From contig CAKTHW010000024.1 of assembly GCA_934565425.1 (NCBI GenBank), positions 1-20,446 of the forward strand: DNA of 20,446 nt, read 5' to 3'. Position 1 is the first letter of the stretch. The number at the start of each line of letters is the position of its first letter. Both the position numbers and the translations under genes were made by a program. Below, in pieces: positions 6,197-13,543 of the stretch. The notes beneath the pieces were generated by a model. That model was not told the origin of the DNA and searched no databases. It was given only the letters and a program-made list of their open reading frames with translations. The stretch comes from an uncultured Oscillospiraceae bacterium (GTDB lineage: Bacteria; Bacillota; Clostridia; Oscillospirales; Oscillospiraceae).

Positions 6197-8197
6197 TTAT
6201 CCGTTCCGTGTCTTTGCAACCGTCTCCGGTGCCAGCACCACAGCCGTCCTAGCAGGCAAGTACAGCTGCAAGTAATTTCCACTCCGCCCCGCCACACAGG
6301 CAGGATACGGGATAGGCGCAATTCTCCCCTGTCCCCCAAACACTTCATCGTCCGTGGACAGCAGCAGCACATGATCCTCCCCCTGACTCACCGGGATGAG
6401 CGCGTTGGGGTAAGAGTGGGTGGGACTAAAGTTGAACACAAAGATGAGTCCCCCACGCTCAAAGGCCAACACCTGTTGGTCACGGGAAACCAATTTCAAA
6501 TCGGGCATCCACTGCCGGAACCAGTCCCACTGGCTGGCCAGATGGAGCATCGCCCGGTCAAAGTCGGCCAAGGACTGGTATTTTAACGCTGGATTTTGCA
6601 CCAGACTCCACTGCCGCCTGCAATACTGGAAGGAGTCCCCGTTCCCCGCTCGCGGGAAATCCACCCATTCCGGATGGCCGAACTCGTTGCCCATGAAGTT
6701 CAAGTATCCGTCGCCGCCAGCGGCGCAGGTCAGCAGGCGCATGAGCTTGTGGAGGGCGGTGGCACGGTCGATCTCCGGTGTGTGACAGGTTTTGGACATC
6801 TCCGTATACATCCGCTCCCCTGCCAGCCGGAACAGCATGGCCTGGTCGCCTACGATGGACTGGTCGTGGCACTCCACATAGGCAATGGTCTTTTCCCCTG
6901 GACGCCGGAGGCAGAAGCTGCTCCAAATGGCGTCCAAGTCCCAGTCCTCGTCCCGAACGTCCTTCACCAGATGTCCCCACAGGTCGGGAATGCCCATGCC
7001 CATCCGCGCATCGAACCCCAGCCCGCCCTGGTCGATGGGCAGCCCCACCCCCGGCATTCCGGACACGTCCTCCGCCAGGGTGACGGCGTGGGGGTTGACC
7101 TCTCGAATCAGGTCGTTGGCCAGCTGCAAGTAGGTCAGGGCGTCCTCGTCCACGTTGTCTCCAAAATACCGCTCATCTCGGTCGAAGGGGGCGCCCAGAC
7201 CGTGGTCACGATAGAGCATGGAGGTCACGCCATCGAAGCGGAAGCCGTCAAAATGGAACTCCGTGAGCCAATACTTCACGTTGGAGAGCAAAAAGTGGAG
7301 GACGCCGTGTTTGCCGTAGTCAAAGAGTTTGGTGCCCCAAGCCGGATGATCCCCTCGGCTGCCGCTGTGGAAAAACTGCCACACGGTGCCGTCAAATTTA
7401 TGGATGCCCTCCGCCTGGTTGCCCACGGCGTGGGAGTGTACCAGATCCAGCAGCACCCGCAAGCCCAGCTGGTGGGCACGGTCGATGAGGTACTTCAACT
7501 CCTCCGGCGTGCCGAACCGGCTGGAGGGGGCGAAAAAGTTGGAAACTTGATAGCCGAAGCTGGCGTAATAGGGATGCTCCATAATGGCCATCAGCTCCAC
7601 CGTGTTGTATCCCCCCTGGGCAATCCAGGGCAACGTATTGTCCGCAAACGCCCGATAGCTGCCGATGCCCGCCTTCTCCTGAGCCATGCCCACATGGGCT
7701 TCATAGATGAGCAGCGGCTCCTCCTTGGGCACAAAGGGATGCCAGGGAAATGGCTCCTCCGGCTCCCACACCCGAGCGCACCACAGGTAGTTCTCCGCAT
7801 CCTGGGTCACATAGCGGGCATAGAGTGGGATGTGCTCGGTGACTGCCCCCTGATACTGCACCAGGGTTTTCACCGCGCACCCCTGCCACAGGCTCTCCCG
7901 CCCTGGCAAGACCAGCTCCCACACTCCGCCTTCCAGCCGGCGCAGGGGGTGGGACGTGGGGTTCCAGTGGTTGAACTCCCCTGTCAGCCAAAGCTGCTGC
8001 GCCGCCGGCGCCCACTCTCGGTACACCCAGCCCTCCGGATGGTGGTGGATGCCGAAATAGAAGTGTCCGTTGGCCATCTGGCTCAGGGAGCCGCCTGGGG
8101 CCAGGGCGGCCTTCACCGCTTGGAAGTGGTTCACCCGTTGGGTCAGTTCCGCTGTATAGGGGCGCAGTTGTGGGTTGTAATTCAGAATGGCGTACAT
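6197..8197 (-). CDS. glgB: 1,4-alpha-glucan branching enzyme, eukaryote-like GH13_8 type
   Basis: A 666-residue enzyme that cuts alpha-1,4-glucan chains and re-attaches them through alpha-1,6 links in glycogen. An N-terminal CBM48 domain is visible (about 45-135: YREWAPAAQQLWLTGEFNHW), then a GH13 barrel and a C-terminal beta domain. Conserved regions are DLVHSH (251-256), GFRFDGVTSMLY with nucleophile Asp322, LAEDVSGMP with acid Glu376, and ECHDQSIVGD with Asp445. The forms FRFDGVTSM, AEDVSGMP and YLNFMGNEFGHPEWVDFPR resemble the eukaryotic/GH13_8 subfamily and not the usual bacterial GH13_9 form (LRVDAVASM). The ATG at 8197 has AAAGGAG 9 bases upstream. No other glycogen gene lies nearby, so it is a lone enzyme here. 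It diverges from the radical SAM gene at 8337. Confidence 0.93.
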   Translation of the reverse strand: MYAILNYNPQLRPYTAELTQRVNHFQAVKAALAPGGSLSQMANGHFYFGIHHHPEGWVYREWAPAAQQLWLTGEFNHWNPTSHPLRRLEGGVWELVLPGRESLWQGCAVKTLVQYQGAVTEHIPLYARYVTQDAENYLWCARVWEPEEPFPWHPFVPKEEPLLIYEAHVGMAQEKAGIGSYRAFADNTLPWIAQGGYNTVELMAIMEHPYYASFGYQVSNFFAPSSRFGTPEELKYLIDRAHQLGLRVLLDLVHSHAVGNQAEGIHKFDGTVWQFFHSGSRGDHPAWGTKLFDYGKHGVLHFLLSNVKYWLTEFHFDGFRFDGVTSMLYRDHGLGAPFDRDERYFGDNVDEDALTYLQLANDLIREVNPHAVTLAEDVSGMPGVGLPIDQGGLGFDARMGMGIPDLWGHLVKDVRDEDWDLDAIWSSFCLRRPGEKTIAYVECHDQSIVGDQAMLFRLAGERMYTEMSKTCHTPEIDRATALHKLMRLLTCAAGGDGYLNFMGNEFGHPEWVDFPRAGNGDSFQYCRRQWSLVQNPALKYQSLADFDRAMLHLASQWDWFRQWMPDLKLVSRDQQVLAFERGGLIFVFNFSPTHSYPNALIPVSQGEDHVLLLSTDDEVFGGQGRIAPIPYPACVAGRSGNYLQLYLPARTAVVLAPETVAKTRNG

Positions 8198-8278
8198 AAC
8201 ACAGGACTCCTTTCTGAGGGGAAGGTGGATTCTCCCTTTAGTTTACCAGAACAGGACGGGCAGGACAATGGGAAAAGG

Positions 8279-8307
8279 CTGACAAGGGCGGCCAAGTGTG
8301 ATAAAGT
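8279..8307 (+). promoter_or_regulatory. Candidate promoter for the radical SAM operon
   Basis: CTGACA (8279-8284) and TAAAGT (8302-8307) are spaced by 17 bases, 30 bases before the start codon at 8337. Both hexamers are imperfect. It is the best plus-strand candidate in the short divergent gap between glgB and this operon. Confidence 0.4.
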
Positions 8308-8336
8308 AGAGGAAACTCACCGGAAGGAGGGCGGCC

Positions 8337-9248
8337 ATGGACACCCTGAACCAATACTGCAAAAAAACATTTGGGGAAAAGCTCTACAAGCTCTCCCTGA
8401 ACGGCGGCATGACCTGTCCCAACCGAGACGGGACGCTGGGCGACCGAGGCTGTATCTTCTGCTCCGCCGGCGGCTCCGGCGACTTCGCCCCTGTGGCAGA
8501 CCTGCCTCTGGAGGAGCAGATCGCCCAGGCCAAAGCCCGCATCGCCCCCAAATTTCAGGGCAGCCGCTACATCGCCTACTTCCAAGCCTACACCAACACC
8601 TACGCCCCAGTGGAGCGCCTCAAGGCCCTCTTTGAACCGGTCATCCACCGTCCCGACATCGCCGCCCTCTCCATCGCCACCCGCCCCGACTGCCTGCCGG
8701 AGGAGGTGCTGGATTTGCTGGGCGAGCTGAATCACATCAAACCCGTGTGGGTGGAGCTGGGCCTTCAGACCATCCACCCCAAGACCGCCGCCTATATCCG
8801 CCGAGGCTACGACTTGCCCTGCTATGACCGGGCAGTGCGGGAACTGAACGCCCGCGGCATCCATGTGGTCACCCATGTGATCTTAGGTCTGCCGGGGGAA
8901 AGCCGCCAACAGATGTTGGAGACGGTGGACTACGCAACTCAGTCCGGCAGCGGCGGCATCAAATTGCAGCTGCTCCATGTGCTGGAGGGTACCGACCTGG
9001 CGGAGGACTATCGGGCGGGGAACTTCACCGTCATGACCTTGGAGGAGTATGTCGCCCTGGTTTCCGCCTGTGTCCGCCGCCTGCCGGAGGACATGGTGCT
9101 GCACCGGATGACCGGAGACGGCCCCAAACGCATCCTGCTGGCTCCCCTGTGGAGCGGCGATAAAAAACGGGTGCTCAACGCCCTGAACCGAGCGTTGGCA
9201 CAGGAACGGAGGGATTCGGATGTCCTATCTTTGTCTGCTGGCCAGTGA
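8337..9248 (+). CDS. YhcC-type radical SAM protein (TIGR01212 family)
   Basis: A 303-residue radical SAM protein. The iron-sulfur cluster ligands are Cys27, Cys39 and Cys42 in CPNRDGTLGDRGCIFC, spaced C-x11-C-x2-C, which is characteristic of the YhcC/TIGR01212 group and differs from the classic C-x3-C-x2-C. Downstream are the barrel strands (IAALSIATRPDCLP, WVELGLQTIH, HVVTHVILGLPGE) and the family's C-terminal TGDGPKRILLAPLW. The substrate of this family is unknown, though Elp3-like resemblance suggests modification of RNA or of another macromolecule. The start has GGAAGGAGGG upstream. It is the first gene of a four-gene plus-strand operon, and its last 29 bases overlap the next gene, indicating translational coupling. 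Confidence 0.92.
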   Translation: MDTLNQYCKKTFGEKLYKLSLNGGMTCPNRDGTLGDRGCIFCSAGGSGDFAPVADLPLEEQIAQAKARIAPKFQGSRYIAYFQAYTNTYAPVERLKALFEPVIHRPDIAALSIATRPDCLPEEVLDLLGELNHIKPVWVELGLQTIHPKTAAYIRRGYDLPCYDRAVRELNARGIHVVTHVILGLPGESRQQMLETVDYATQSGSGGIKLQLLHVLEGTDLAEDYRAGNFTVMTLEEYVALVSACVRRLPEDMVLHRMTGDGPKRILLAPLWSGDKKRVLNALNRALAQERRDSDVLSLSAGQ

Positions 9249-9840
9249 ATGTGCCATGGCTGTGGTGGGCGACAGCCGCCTGACCCTGTCCCCAGTGCCC
9301 CTGCACTGGGACAAAGCCCGCAAGATCGGCTGTGACCAGGGGCAGCGCTGCCTGTGGGCGTGCTGCGGCCTGACCGTGTTCGGCGGGGTCAATTACGCCA
9401 AGCTGGCCGCTCGCATTTTTCATGGCAGCGGCACCCTGACTGAGAAAGCCCAGGCTCTGGCCAAACGGGTGAACCCACCCCTCAGCATCCAGCGGCGTCT
9501 GTACCGCCAGACCACCACCTTCTCTTTGCTGGCCGGACAGTGGACGGAGCAAGGGGCAGAGCTGCTGACCCTAGACCTGGACGGCAAGCACACCGATCTG
9601 CGCCGCTGGCCAGCGCCGGCCTTTTTGGAGGCGGGCTGGGAGGCGTCCCTCCGTCCCCCTATGCTGAGCCCAGACGGATACCGCCAGTCCAACAGCGCCG
9701 ACCTGGCTCGGCTGGGACGGGAACGGGTGGCCTCCGTCATCGCCGCCGACCACCGGTTGGCACGAGAACAGAAAAAACACATCCAGACCGTAGGCGGCCC
9801 CATCCTGTGGGCCACCTTGGAACGGCCGGAGAAAGGATGA
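9220..9840 (+). CDS. Unassigned protein resembling proteasome/HslV-type Ntn hydrolases
   Basis: A 206-residue protein of no family I can name with certainty. GGAGG lies 7 bases before the ATG at 9220, inside the end of the upstream gene, so the N-terminus MSYLCLL is well supported. If Met is removed, Ser becomes residue 1 and Asp in VVGDSR falls at position 17. A Lys in DKARKI follows at position 34 (another at 31), then a strand-rich segment ending CCGLTVFGG. Proteasome beta subunits and HslV have Thr1, Asp17 and Lys33 with AxDxR-like and AGxxxD segments in the same order. This is a by-eye resemblance with Ser replacing Thr; the C-terminal half (from about 100) is not recognisable. It is coupled to a radical SAM gene and followed 3 bases later by a HAD phosphatase. 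Coding is certain; the Ntn assignment is inference. Confidence 0.85.
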   Translation: MSYLCLLASECAMAVVGDSRLTLSPVPLHWDKARKIGCDQGQRCLWACCGLTVFGGVNYAKLAARIFHGSGTLTEKAQALAKRVNPPLSIQRRLYRQTTTFSLLAGQWTEQGAELLTLDLDGKHTDLRRWPAPAFLEAGWEASLRPPMLSPDGYRQSNSADLARLGRERVASVIAADHRLAREQKKHIQTVGGPILWATLERPEKG

Positions 9841-9843
9841 CAG

Positions 9844-10497
9844 ATGAAACAGTACATCGTATTTGACATGGACGGCGTCCTCTTTGACTCGGAACAGCTC
9901 ATCTCCCGCTGCTGGAAGGAGGTGGGTGCCAAGATGGGCTTGCCCCACATCTATGAGACCTTTCTGGACTGTGTGGGCACCACCCAGAAGAACACCCAAG
10001 CCGTCTTTCAGCGCACCTATCCTGGCGTCTCCTACGACCAGTTCCAAAAGGGCTGCCGAGCGGGCTTTTTCGGCCATGTGGACGCCCACGGAATGCCCCT
10101 GAAGTCCGGCGCACGGGCGCTGCTCCACCACCTGCGGGAAGCAAACTGGGGGATCGGCCTGGCCAGCTCCACCCGACGGGTGTTGGTGCAGAGCCAGCTG
10201 GAGGGGGTTGGCCTGTGGCATTACTTTGATCAAGTGGTCACCGGCGACCAGCTGGAGCGGAGCAAGCCCGCCCCGGACATCTATCTGATGGCCTGCCGCG
10301 CCCTGGGCGTGGCGCCGGAAGCAGCGTGGGCGGTGGAGGACTCCTACAACGGCATTCGCTCCGCCGCCGCCGCTGGGATGCGTCCCATCATGGTGCCCGA
10401 CCTGCTGCCCCCCACTCCGGAGATGCGCCAGCTCAGCCACATCATCCTCCCCGACCTGACCGCCGTAGAGGACTATCTGCTGGGATGTGCCCCATGA
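9844..10497 (+). CDS. HAD-superfamily hydrolase, beta-phosphoglucomutase-like
   Basis: A 217-residue HAD phosphatase/mutase. Motif I is FDMDGVLFDSE with nucleophile Asp8 and acid Asp10, motif II is LASST (Ser108/Ser109), motif III is the Lys of SKPAPDIY (Lys141), and motif IV is AVEDSYNGIRSA (Glu165-Asp166). An alpha-helical C1 cap sits between motifs I and II, as in the beta-phosphoglucomutase/phosphoglycolate phosphatase group. The substrate cannot be read from sequence. The start follows the previous stop by 3 bases, with AAAGGA upstream inside the previous gene's end. The stop overlaps the start of the next gene (ATGA). Confidence 0.92.
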   Translation: MKQYIVFDMDGVLFDSEQLISRCWKEVGAKMGLPHIYETFLDCVGTTQKNTQAVFQRTYPGVSYDQFQKGCRAGFFGHVDAHGMPLKSGARALLHHLREANWGIGLASSTRRVLVQSQLEGVGLWHYFDQVVTGDQLERSKPAPDIYLMACRALGVAPEAAWAVEDSYNGIRSAAAAGMRPIMVPDLLPPTPEMRQLSHIILPDLTAVEDYLLGCAP

Positions 10498-10982
10498 CCA
10501 GCCGCCGTGCCTTCGTGACCGCCGCCGTCCGCGGCGTGGCCTTCGCCCTGGTCACTGCCCTGTTCACCGCCGTCCCCCTGTTCCACGGCTTCCTATGGTG
10601 CGTCTACATCGGCTTCTTCCTGACCATGGCCTTTGGCGTGAAGCTGCCGGAGTACCCCAACTACCTGTGCAGCCTGCTGGTGGGCTACGTCTGGGCGTTG
10701 GCCTACGTTTTCGGCCACCAGTGGTTGGAAGCGTGGTTCGCCATGCCCTCCCTGCTGGCGCTGTCCCTGTCTGAGCTGGTGCTGACTTTTTTGCTCATCT
10801 TCGTCCACCTGCGTTTTCTCTCCCGCACCTGGCTGAACAAGGTCCCCGCCGTCTTTGCTGCCATCGCCACCGTCTTTGCCGCCGGCGGCATCCAGCACCT
10901 TCCTTTGTGCGCACTCTCTGCCGTCATCGGCATCAGTATGGCGGTGGGAACGGAAGTCCTCATCCAGCGGCTGGTCAAATAA
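10494..10982 (+). CDS. DUF1097-like integral membrane protein
   Basis: A 162-residue protein made almost wholly of hydrophobic helices: about 12-33, 35-50, 57-75, 80-103, 112-131 and 134-155. The arrangement and segments such as WCVYIGFFLTMAFG, then a short polar loop, then LVGYVWALAYVFG, and VPAVFAAIATVFAAGG near the C-terminus resemble DUF1097 (YcdZ-type) inner-membrane proteins. The match is by eye. The start overlaps the HAD stop as ATGA, so it is probably translated by reinitiation; no separate strong ribosome site is seen. A longer frame opening at 10326 is rejected because it would overlap the HAD gene for 170 bases. It is the last gene of the operon, followed 4 bases later by a terminator. 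A transport or channel role is possible but unproven. Confidence 0.85.
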   Translation: MTSRRAFVTAAVRGVAFALVTALFTAVPLFHGFLWCVYIGFFLTMAFGVKLPEYPNYLCSLLVGYVWALAYVFGHQWLEAWFAMPSLLALSLSELVLTFLLIFVHLRFLSRTWLNKVPAVFAAIATVFAAGGIQHLPLCALSAVIGISMAVGTEVLIQRLVK

Positions 10983-10986
10983 CCGC

Positions 10987-11023
10987 AAAACCACCCTGCC
11001 GAACCGATGCAGGGTGGTTTTTT
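10987..11023 (+). terminator. Intrinsic terminator of the radical SAM operon
   Basis: A perfect 13-pair stem AAAACCACCCTGC / GCAGGGTGGTTTT with a nine-base loop is followed by a T run (11018-11023). It begins 4 bases after the last gene of the operon. Confidence 0.92.
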
Positions 11024-11043
11024 CAAAAAATCTTCGCCAGGGC

Positions 11044-11072
11044 TTGACAAGTTCACTTGGCAGTGGTATCTT
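11044..11072 (+). promoter_or_regulatory. Promoter of the DUF6442/HTH module, with flanking direct repeats
   Basis: TTGACA (11044-11049) and TATCTT (11067-11072) are spaced by 17 bases. The 7-base word ACTTGGC occurs in the spacer (11055-11061) and again downstream of the -10 (11088-11094), 33 bases apart, about three helical turns. Such a pair straddling a promoter could be an operator for the HTH protein encoded by the second gene; this is inference. Confidence 0.7.
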
Positions 11073-11113
11073 AACTATGCAAAGAAAACTTGGCGCATAG
11101 AGGAGGCAGCACC

Positions 11114-11431
11114 ATGAACAAAAAGGACATCCTGGACTTAGCCCAGCGGGAAAAGCGGGACGAGGGCGAGGACGCCATGGAGAACAAGAGCCGCCGCATC
11201 GGCTCCCTGGCGGTCATCTTCCTGTGCCTGTGTCTCATCATCCTCAACAACCACTTCGGCCGAGAGAACGACAGCCTCAACGCCCTCCTCTGCACCATGG
11301 CGGCGGTGGAATTCTACGTCCGCTTCGCCTTCGCCAAAAAGATCAGCGACCTGGTGCTGGCTCTCATCGGCACCGTGCTCGTCATCCTCAGCCTGGTCGC
11401 CTATGTCACTGCGGTGGTGTCCGGCGCATGA
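11114..11431 (+). CDS. Small two- to three-helix membrane protein, DUF6442-like
   Basis: A 105-residue protein with a charged N-terminus (MNKKDILDLAQREKRDEGED) followed by hydrophobic helices at about 33-47, 57-72 and 80-102. The charged head with a membrane tail and the adjoining HTH gene are typical of DUF6442 proteins in clostridia; the family assignment is from memory of this layout and sequence style. Start at 11114 is set by GAGGAGG 7 bases upstream; an earlier ATG at 11090 has no ribosome site. The stop overlaps the next start as ATGA. Function is unknown. Confidence 0.85.
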   Translation: MNKKDILDLAQREKRDEGEDAMENKSRRIGSLAVIFLCLCLIILNNHFGRENDSLNALLCTMAAVEFYVRFAFAKKISDLVLALIGTVLVILSLVAYVTAVVSGA

Positions 11432-11667
11432 ACGAGCAGCTCATCCTATGCAACCGCCTGAAAGAGGCCCGTGCCAGCCAACACCTGTCCCAAGCGCAGC
11501 TTGCCAAGCTGGTGGGCGTCAGCCGGAACACCATCAGCTCCATTGAGACCGGCCAGTTCAACCCCACCGCCAAGCTGGCGCTGCTGCTGTGCATCGCGCT
11601 GGACTGGAAATTTGAAGATCTGTTCTACTTTACGGAAGCGCCCGAAAAAAAGAAGCGCTACTTCTGA
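11428..11667 (+). CDS. XRE-family helix-turn-helix transcriptional regulator
   Basis: A 79-residue Cro/CI-type DNA-binding protein consisting of little more than the HTH: NRLKEARASQHLSQAQLAKL, then VGVSRNTISSIETGQFNPT, with a lysine-rich tail. This small YozG/PadR-partner style of regulator commonly sits beside small membrane proteins in Firmicutes. It starts inside the stop of the DUF6442-like gene (ATGA), so the two are made together from the promoter at 11044. It probably autoregulates that promoter, possibly through the ACTTGGC repeats (inference). It is followed by a bidirectional terminator. Confidence 0.93.
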   Translation: MNEQLILCNRLKEARASQHLSQAQLAKLVGVSRNTISSIETGQFNPTAKLALLLCIALDWKFEDLFYFTEAPEKKKRYF

Positions 11668-11670
11668 CAA

Positions 11671-11712
11671 AAAAAACAACTGCCTGGCCACGTTGCCAAG
11701 CAGTTGTTTTTT
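11671..11712. terminator. Bidirectional intrinsic terminator
   Basis: Stem AAAAAACAACTGC / GCAGTTGTTTTTT (11671-11683 with 11700-11712), plus an inner TGGC/GCCA pairing, gives T runs on both strands. It ends the HTH module on the plus strand and the ribF end of the nusA operon on the minus strand (ribF stop at 11716). Confidence 0.92.
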
Positions 11713-11715
11713 CTG

Positions 11716-12639
11716 TTATGCCTCCAGATCCTCCGGATGCGCCTGGAAAAATGCACGGGTCTGGTCTGCATTGCGCATGACCTCCGCCGTCAGCGCCTCA
11801 AAATTGGGGAACTTCCGTTCCGGACGCAGATAGTCAAAGAACTCCATCCGGATTTCCTTCCCGTAGAGATCCCCGTGAAAGTCCAGGATGAACCCTTCCA
11901 CAGTGACCAGTCTGCTCCCATCCTCCACGGTAGGACGGACGCCAATATTGGTCACAGCTGCGTAGGACTGTTGATCAAAATGGACACTGGTCACATACAC
12001 CCCATAGGCGGGGACAATGACCCCTCGTTCAAAGGCCAGGTTCACCGTAGGAAAGCCCAGGGCGTGCCCCAGCTTCTTGCCGTGTCCCACTCGGTTGGTG
12101 AGCACATGGGGGTGCCCCAGCAGGTGGTTGGCCTGGACGATCTTGCCCTGGGTCAGCAGGTTGCGGATCTGGGTGGAATGAACCTGAACGCCGTCCAGCT
12201 CCACCATGCTGATAATTTGGCAGCCAATGCCCAGCTCCTGGCATTTCTGCTTCAGCCGCTGCGGATTACCCAGCCCTTTGTCGCCAAAGTGATTGTCATC
12301 GCCGGTAATGACGCACACGGCGCCCAGCTCCTGGTACAGGTATTTCTCCACGAACTCATCCCAGGGCTGATGCTGCATTTTGCTGTTGAATTCCGCCAGA
12401 ATGACTTCTTCGATCCCGTAATAATGCTCCATCAGCCAGATGCGGTCTTGGTTGGAGTTGATCATGGGCACCGGCTTGCCGGTGATTGCGGTCGCCGGAT
12501 GGCGGTCGAAGGACATGACGCTGGGGATGGCGCCCAGCCGTCTCGCTTCCGCCACTGTCGCCTTCATCAGGGCTGCGTGTCCCACATGTACCCCGTCAAA
12601 AAAGCCCAGGGCAATGACTCTCTTTTTCCCATCGCTCAC
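11716..12639 (-). CDS. ribF: Bifunctional riboflavin kinase/FMN adenylyltransferase
   Basis: About 307 residues. The enzyme phosphorylates riboflavin to FMN and adenylates FMN to FAD. The N-terminal nucleotidyltransferase domain shows ALGFFDGVHVGH and STQIRNLL; the C-terminal kinase domain shows GHGKKLGHALGFPTVNL and PAYGVYVT, then GVRPTVEDGSRLVTVE. The middle motif reads ITGDDNHFGDKGLGN where the family usually has GxDFxFG, so the aromatic after the Asp is Asn here. I choose the GTG at 12639 (protein begins MSDGKKRVIALG) because AGAGG lies 8 bases before it; a GTG at 12648 has no spacing for a ribosome site. It is the last gene of the minus-strand nusA operon, 19 bases after truB. No FMN riboswitch is visible before it. 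Confidence 0.94.
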   Translation of the reverse strand: MSDGKKRVIALGFFDGVHVGHAALMKATVAEARRLGAIPSVMSFDRHPATAITGKPVPMINSNQDRIWLMEHYYGIEEVILAEFNSKMQHQPWDEFVEKYLYQELGAVCVITGDDNHFGDKGLGNPQRLKQKCQELGIGCQIISMVELDGVQVHSTQIRNLLTQGKIVQANHLLGHPHVLTNRVGHGKKLGHALGFPTVNLAFERGVIVPAYGVYVTSVHFDQQSYAAVTNIGVRPTVEDGSRLVTVEGFILDFHGDLYGKEIRMEFFDYLRPERKFPNFEALTAEVMRNADQTRAFFQAHPEDLEA

Positions 12640-12658
12640 TGTCAGCACCTCTTTATTC

Positions 12659-13540
12659 TTATGATTCCACTTCTAAAAAGTTTTTGACGGTCTTCATCTC
12701 GCCGTCCTTGATCTCCCCCAGCATGAGGAAGCTGCCGTCCGAGCCATAGACTCGATACCGACCGTCCTCCCCTTCCCAGGGGAACCCGTTCCCGTGGCGG
12801 CACAGCCGCTCCGCCTTGCCCTGGATGGTCAAGGCCGGGTAACGGGCGAAATACGTATCCACCGGCATCAGCAAGCTCTGCGCCTGCCCAGCCTCCGCCG
12901 CCTGGACGACCTGCTCCACCGTCACCGCCTGTTCCAAGGTGAACCCCGCCGCCTCCGTCCGCCGCAGGGCGTCCATGACCCCGCCGCAGCCCAGCTGCTG
13001 GCCGATGTCGTGGCAGAGGGTGCGGATGTAGGTGCCTTTGGAGCAGGTGACCTGGATGGTGTAGTGGTCGGGTGCGTCCTGGCGCAGGATGTCCAGCCCA
13101 AAGATGGTGATGGGGCGGGGCTTGCGCTCCACCGTCTTCCCCTTCCGAGCCAGCTGATACAGCTTTTTGCCGTTGACCTTCAGGGCGGAGTACATGGGCG
13201 GCACCTGCAAGATGTCCCCGCGGAACGCCTGCAACACCGCCTCCACCGCCGCCCGGTCACAGGTGACAGCCTGTTCCGCCAGCACCTGCCCGGTGGAGTC
13301 CTGGGTGTCGGTCTCCAACCCCAGCTTCAGCCCGGCCACGTAGGTCTTCCCGCCGGACTCGGCAAATTCCACCGCCCGGGTAGCCCGTCCCACGAACACC
13401 GGCAGCACCCCGGTGGCCATAGGGTCCAGCGTCCCGGCATGGCCGATCCGCCGCTCGTCCAGCAGGCGGCGCAGCTTGCTGCACACATCCATACTCGTCC
13501 AATCGGCGGGTTTGTCAATGATGATGATCCCGTTGGCCAT
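12659..13540 (-). CDS. truB: tRNA pseudouridine-55 synthase
   Basis: A 293-residue enzyme that makes pseudouridine 55 in the T-loop of tRNAs. It opens with the family signature GIIIIDKPADWTS, has the catalytic Asp39 in HAGTLDPMATGVLPV, then KTYVAGLKLGLETDT, QVPPMYSALKVNGKKLY and CSKGTYIRTL. A C-terminal PUA-like region follows (about 240-293). The ATG at 13540 has GAGGGG upstream. It starts 3 bases after the stop of the DMP19-like gene and is followed by ribF, the usual truB-ribF order in Firmicutes. Confidence 0.96.
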   Translation of the reverse strand: MANGIIIIDKPADWTSMDVCSKLRRLLDERRIGHAGTLDPMATGVLPVFVGRATRAVEFAESGGKTYVAGLKLGLETDTQDSTGQVLAEQAVTCDRAAVEAVLQAFRGDILQVPPMYSALKVNGKKLYQLARKGKTVERKPRPITIFGLDILRQDAPDHYTIQVTCSKGTYIRTLCHDIGQQLGCGGVMDALRRTEAAGFTLEQAVTVEQVVQAAEAGQAQSLLMPVDTYFARYPALTIQGKAERLCRHGNGFPWEGEDGRYRVYGSDGSFLMLGEIKDGEMKTVKNFLEVES

Positions 13541-13543
13541 AGG

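Noticed and set aside
6596..8635. A 679-codon plus-strand frame covering glgB
   Set aside because: It is antisense to glgB, whose motifs and ribosome site are unmistakable. GC-rich codon use leaves long open antisense frames; the translation shows no recognisable domain.
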